Shown here one piece after another: positions 58,522 through 64,000 of a DNA stretch of 64,000 bases. Origin of the DNA: Siniperca chuatsi (lineage: Eukaryota > Chordata > Actinopteri > Centrarchiformes > Sinipercidae); contig NC_058046.1 of the NCBI RefSeq assembly GCF_020085105.1, positions 23,711,675 to 23,775,674 on the forward strand. Reading direction: 5' to 3'. Positions within the stretch are counted from its first letter, which is position 1, and the number at the start of each line of letters is the position of its first letter. Made by a program: the position numbers and the translations under genes. The notes below the pieces were generated by a model, which was not told the DNA's origin, made no database searches, and saw nothing but the letters and a program-made list of their open reading frames with translations.

Positions 58522-58532
58522 AAGATGGCGGC
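58522..58532 (+). promoter_or_regulatory. YY1-type motif AAGATGGCGGC
   Basis: An exact match to the extended YY1 promoter motif, about 370 bases upstream of the rnf165 start codon and pointing away from it. In vertebrates this motif usually sits at or just downstream of a transcription start. No gene is seen to follow on the plus strand before the repeats, so its role here is open. Confidence 0.4.
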
Positions 58533-58798
58533 CTTAACTTTTTTTTCCCCACACTTAAAGAGGTACTCCGTGTTGCACTTTGATAAAGTTGGGGGACTCA
58601 CAGGAGACTGATTTTAAAAAGAATGGTCAAAATCAAAGCAGCAAAGGCTGAGATACCTTGACTTTTATTCAGGTCAACCTCCAAAAAAGCTGAATCCTAC
58701 ATTTCCCATAGTGCAACTGAATAGCATCTGTCATTAGACCCCCTCTGGACCCCCTCTCTCACTGCACCGAAATGCCAACTTCTTCAAAGTCTCAAGTT

Positions 58799-59584
58799 GG
58801 GCTGCAACTAACAATTATTTTTAATTTGGTCTATCAATTAATCTGACTGTTATTTACCTGATTAATATTGTTTTTGATACATGTACGACATGTTCATTTG
58901 CACTACCGGACTATTTATTTATACATACACTGCATCATTTGCACTCCAGTGCTATGTACTGAATCCTGGAATAACCCATCTACTGCACTGTTAACTATTT
59001 CCATAATTTGCACTACTTAATATTCATTGCACTGCTGTTCTGCCCAGTCCAATTCATTACTGTACATATCCATCAGTATACTTCTGTTTACAGTAATGCC
59101 ATCTGTATATAATGTCCATAGTACCACTTGTAAAATATTTTCACAATACTGCTCTATCCTGCATTTATGCACATACTTTATATCCTGCACTTGCTTGTTG
59201 CACTTCTGGTTAGACCTAAACTGCATTTCATTGCCTTGTACTTGTACATGTGTAATGACAATAAAGTTGAATCTAATCTAATCTAATTGTTTAGTCTATA
59301 CAGTGTCATAAAATGATGAAAAATGTCCATCACAACTTCAGAGAGCCCAAGTTGACGTCTTCAAACTGCATTTTCTATCAGACAAACAGTCCACAACCCA
59401 AAGATATTAAATTTACAATTAAATAAAACAGCAAATCCTCCCATTTGAGAAGCTGGAATCAGTTTGCTTAAAAAATGTCCTAAACAAGTGATTCAACAAC
59501 AATAGATTATCACAATATTTGCCACTTAAGTTTCTGTCAGTCGACTATAATCGATTCGGCTAATCGACTAATTGTCTGAGCTCT
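58799..59584 (+). mobile_element. Family A element interrupted by a LINE 3' tail
   Basis: Starts GGGCTGCAACTAACAATT and ends CGACTAATTGTCTGAGCTCT, the family A inverted ends. The two parts, 58799-58873 and 59286-59584, read continuously once the insert at 58874-59285 is set aside (GATTAAT then TTGTTTAGTCTATA, AAAATGTCCATCACAACTTC, AACAGTCCACAACCCAAAGA). Confidence 0.75.
58874..59285 (+). mobile_element. 3' fragment of an L2-type LINE
   Basis: Ends with CATTTCATTGCCTTGTACTT, ATGACAATAAAGTTGAAT and the short tail (CTAAT)n, a 3' end typical of fish L2/Maui-type LINEs, with GCACTT/TGCACT-rich sequence upstream. It is flanked on both sides by ATTGTTT (58867-58873 and 59286-59292), the presumed target duplication. 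The 5' part is truncated, as usual for LINE copies, so no open frame remains. Confidence 0.75.
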
Positions 59585-59586
59585 AG

Positions 59587-59716
59587 TTTTAAGCCCAAGC
59601 TGAGATAATCTTGGAAATATCCCTCCAGAGCCACAAAAGACATGCTGTATTTTTACAGGCGTAGTGCTCACGTGTAAACTGAACTTTATTTGTAAAATTG
59701 GTGAAGTGTCCCTTTT
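59587..59716 (-). mobile_element. Family E element, reversed, beside the family A copy
   Basis: Reverse complement reads AAAGGGACACTTCACCAATT, TTTTACAAATAAAGTTCAGT, GTCTTTTGTGGCTCTGGAGG and CAGCTTGGGCTTAAAACT, closely matching 8872-9060. It starts only a few bases after the end of the family A element. Confidence 0.65.
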
Positions 59717-61239
59717 GAACTTACATTTAAAGTGAATTAAAATTTAAAAAAATCCTGAGCCAGAACATTTTATGTTCTCTAATTTCTCTAATCCCCAATG
59801 ATCACTGATTTATAAACATAACTTCAGCCCATACAAGCATTTTATGTGGAATAATAAAGACTACATTCAAAACTTTCAAGACTCTTTTCACAAAGAAAAA
59901 TGTTTGACCAAAACATTATTCAGGTAAGTCAACTGTTCAGTGGCCAAGGTTGTCTTTTAATGCATGAAGAGTGTATGTCAGAATTTTATTTTTCTGTGCC
60001 TTGTAGAGAATTTATCTCTGTTACATAAGCTAATTGGATCTCACAACAAATTGAAACTACTGGCAGCTGTAGTGGCCAGCATTTTACCGTTATTTTATGG
60101 TGTGCATACCGTAATTTACTTCAGCAGTATTTATTAGAATATTTTACAGTAGAATGTGAGGTTTACAGTGCCAGTATGCTGTTAATCTAACTGAAAAGTT
60201 TTCTTCATATTCATATTAATATAAGCAGCTGTAAATTGAAGACATATGCTGTAAATAACAATGTGTCCTTAATCTTAATGGCCCAGTATATAGACTTAAA
60301 AATTAGCTCAGTTTTACAATAAAAACTTTACAAGCTTTATGGAAATTAACATTTATTAAAAGGCAGCATTGTATGACAAATTAAAAAGTAAATTCTTAAA
60401 GTGCATACCCTGTCTCAGGGCAATCGATGTAATCAATGTAAACCTATTAATATCCCGAGCTGCCCCCCAAATGTTATCATGATCAAATCCCCTCTATTAA
60501 CCCCACTGATGCCTATATGACGAAAATATGTTAATATAATCATAGAGCAATCAGGTCTCTTTTTCAACAACATGTTTTTTTTTCTCTACCCAATGTAACT
60601 GTGTATATGCTGGAAGAATGGATATTACCCCATAAATAATTGATCACAAATAAGATAAGGGAAGTTCACAAATATTAAGCATTACATGACAAGGTTTAAA
60701 CCTGACATTGATGTTAATTGCTCATTTTGTCAATCTCTGCTGCTACATTTGTTTTCACACTAGAAAAGTTCTTGATGGATTTATTGTTTTTGTTAACACA
60801 TGTAACGATTTCTCACTGTATTACTATAACGTGCTGTTTATTCTATTAGTACCCAAATACCATATACATAGATGCAAATTTCCAATTGTTTTCTTAAAGG
60901 AATTCGAAATGATTGAATGTTCTGATAGCAAATAGGCTTTAAAACCTGTATCTTTAACACTTTACAATGTATTCCTTTAATTTGTCTACATCAACAATCC
61001 CGCTTGGTTGCCTTTATTTTTTCTCTGCATTACTGTTTAAATAATTGTCATGGACTATTTTTGGTTTGTTTGTTTGTATACACTTACTGGTCACTTTATT
61101 AGGTATAATAAAAAGCTCTGCCATGAATTCTACTTTAACAAAGCTTATAAATTTCTAGTTTTGTTGGCACAGGTGATATTTCTACTTTATGCTTGTTACT
61201 GAGGTTGGAGTGGGTGGTGGTGTTGTACTGGACTGCATG

Positions 61240-62022
61240 ATATTGAAATGTGAGGTACTTGTACTTTACTTGAGTCTTTTCTTTTCATGCCATGTTCTAC
61301 TTCTACTCCACTACATCTCAGAGGGAAATATTTTACTTTTTACAACACTACAATTATTTAACAGCTTTATTTACTAGTTACTTTGCAAGATTGTTGCTAC
61401 AAAACACGAAGAGCTTTTAAAATATGATGTTTTATTATAAATTAATTATAATTAAATTGGCAACTATTCTGATAATCATTATCTTTTTTAATCCAAAAGC
61501 ATTTCATGGTTCCAGCTTCACAAATGTGAGGATTTGCTGCTTTTCCTTTTAATTATTTGAATTTATTTTTAAAAATGGTGAATTTTGTATTGGTTGGACT
61601 GAACAAAGTATTGTGAAGGTGTCACTTTCGTTCAATTGTGACGGCATTTCTCACAATTTTCTGAATTTTTACAAACCAAACAATCAGTTGATTAATGGAG
61701 AAAATAATCAGCAGATTAATCTATGATGAAAATAATCATTAGTTGCAGTCCGATGCAAAATAGCAAAAAAGTTTGCTCCACCTCAACCATCTACAACAGT
61801 AAAATCCTGCTTTTAGATTAATATACGAGTAATAATAATCTAATGATATAATATATAACAGTCACTGGGGACATTTTTCTGTACTGAGTACTTTTACTTT
61901 TAGTACTTTAAGTACATTTTCCTGATTATACTTACATACTTTTACTTGAAACAGAGTATTTTTACAGTGTTGTGTTAGCACTTTTACTTAAGTAAAGGAT
62001 CTGAATACTTCCTCCACCACGG
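61240..62022 (+). mobile_element. Family H hAT-like element carrying a nested family A element
   Basis: Family H blocks GAGGTACTTGTACTTTACTT, CTACTCCACTACATCTCAGA, GGGAAATATTTTACTTTTTA and, at the right end, CTTTTACTTAAGTAAAGGAT, CTGAATACTTCCTCCACCAC are present. The left terminus is eroded. The middle is split by 61459-61751. It ends about 240 bases before the atp5f1a start codon. Confidence 0.75.
61459..61751 (-). mobile_element. Family A element (reversed) nested in family H
   Basis: Blocks GCAACTATTCTGATAATCAT, GGTTCCAGCTTCACAAATGT, GAGGATTTGCTGCTTTTCC, ATAATCAGCAGATTAATC and TAATCATTAGTTGCAGTCC are the reverse of the family A sequence seen at 58799-59584. Its outer left terminus is incomplete. 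Confidence 0.7.
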
Positions 62023-62261
62023 TACATATTATAAAATAAACAAACAAAATACTTTTTTGGGGGTATTATAATAAAAATAAAAACGCAGCGGCTGTTGCGG
62101 CCAGTATCATCTCCCTGGCGGCAGGTGGCAGAGTGGGGCAGTAAAGCAGGACACGTAACATCAGTGTCACATAAATAGAAGAAGAGTTCATTCAGCCATT
62201 ACATTCTCAGTCACAGGCAGGTCGCTAGTGGTGGAGGACAGGTCATTAGCAACCCAAGAAA

Positions 62262-64000
<1,739 letters not shown>

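Larger units (their letters stand above)
58154..62261. other. Divergent spacer between rnf165 and atp5f1a
   Basis: No coding sequence is recognised. The first few hundred bases after 58153 should be rnf165 5' UTR and promoter, and the last hundred before 62262 the atp5f1a 5' UTR. Between them are nested repeats at 58799-59716 and about 61240-62022. A stretch at about 60070-60320 with CCGTTATTTTATGG/TTTTACAGTAGAA blocks resembles another worn repeat. The rest shows nothing identifiable. Confidence 0.5.

Overview
The window is vertebrate nuclear DNA, almost certainly from a spiny-rayed (acanthomorph) teleost. Genes are split into many small exons with GT-AG introns, and the protein sequences align closely with vertebrate EP4, LOXHD1, RNF165 and ATP5F1A. 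Introns and spacers are full of short dispersed repeats of the kind common in teleost genomes. All identifications come from reading the sequence and from remembered family members; no database search was run.

Layout: (1) 1-3018, no gene recognised. (2) 3019-4868 (+), a complete two-exon prostaglandin E2 receptor EP4 (ptger4-type) gene. (3) 4869-17751, about 13 kb of intergenic DNA with degraded repeats and a nearly perfect 82-bp-arm hairpin at 7930-8102. (4) 17752-43781 (+), the whole loxhd1 gene. I resolve 42 coding exons giving 16 PLAT-like units behind a lysine/glutamate-rich N-terminus. Exons 2-42 form one uninterrupted frame; the first exon shows two apparent single-base frame breaks upstream of a usable ATG at 18164. 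(5) 43782-47565, tail-to-tail spacer that is probably mostly the rnf165 3' UTR. (6) 47566-58153 (-), complete rnf165 (ark2c) in eight coding exons, 356 residues, ending in a RING-H2 finger. (7) 58154-62261, divergent spacer with nested transposons. (8) 62262 to the window end (+), the first three coding exons of atp5f1a, including its mitochondrial targeting sequence.

The genes share no pathway: EP4 is a Gs-coupled PGE2 receptor, LOXHD1 is a hair-cell stereocilia protein, RNF165 is an E3 ligase that boosts BMP signalling, and ATP5F1A is the F1 alpha subunit. Their order carries the information. Convergent loxhd1/rnf165 and divergent rnf165/atp5f1a match the arrangement I recall for human 18q21, while an EP4 gene beside loxhd1 does not.

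I found no undescribed multi-gene system. The non-genic signals that stand out are the 7930-8102 hairpin, several datable nested insertions (a hAT-like element in a tRNA-derived SINE with target-site duplication, a LINE 3' tail inside another element, a fold-back element with TTAA flanks), the modular phase-1 intron layout of loxhd1, and the frame-broken lysine-rich first exon.
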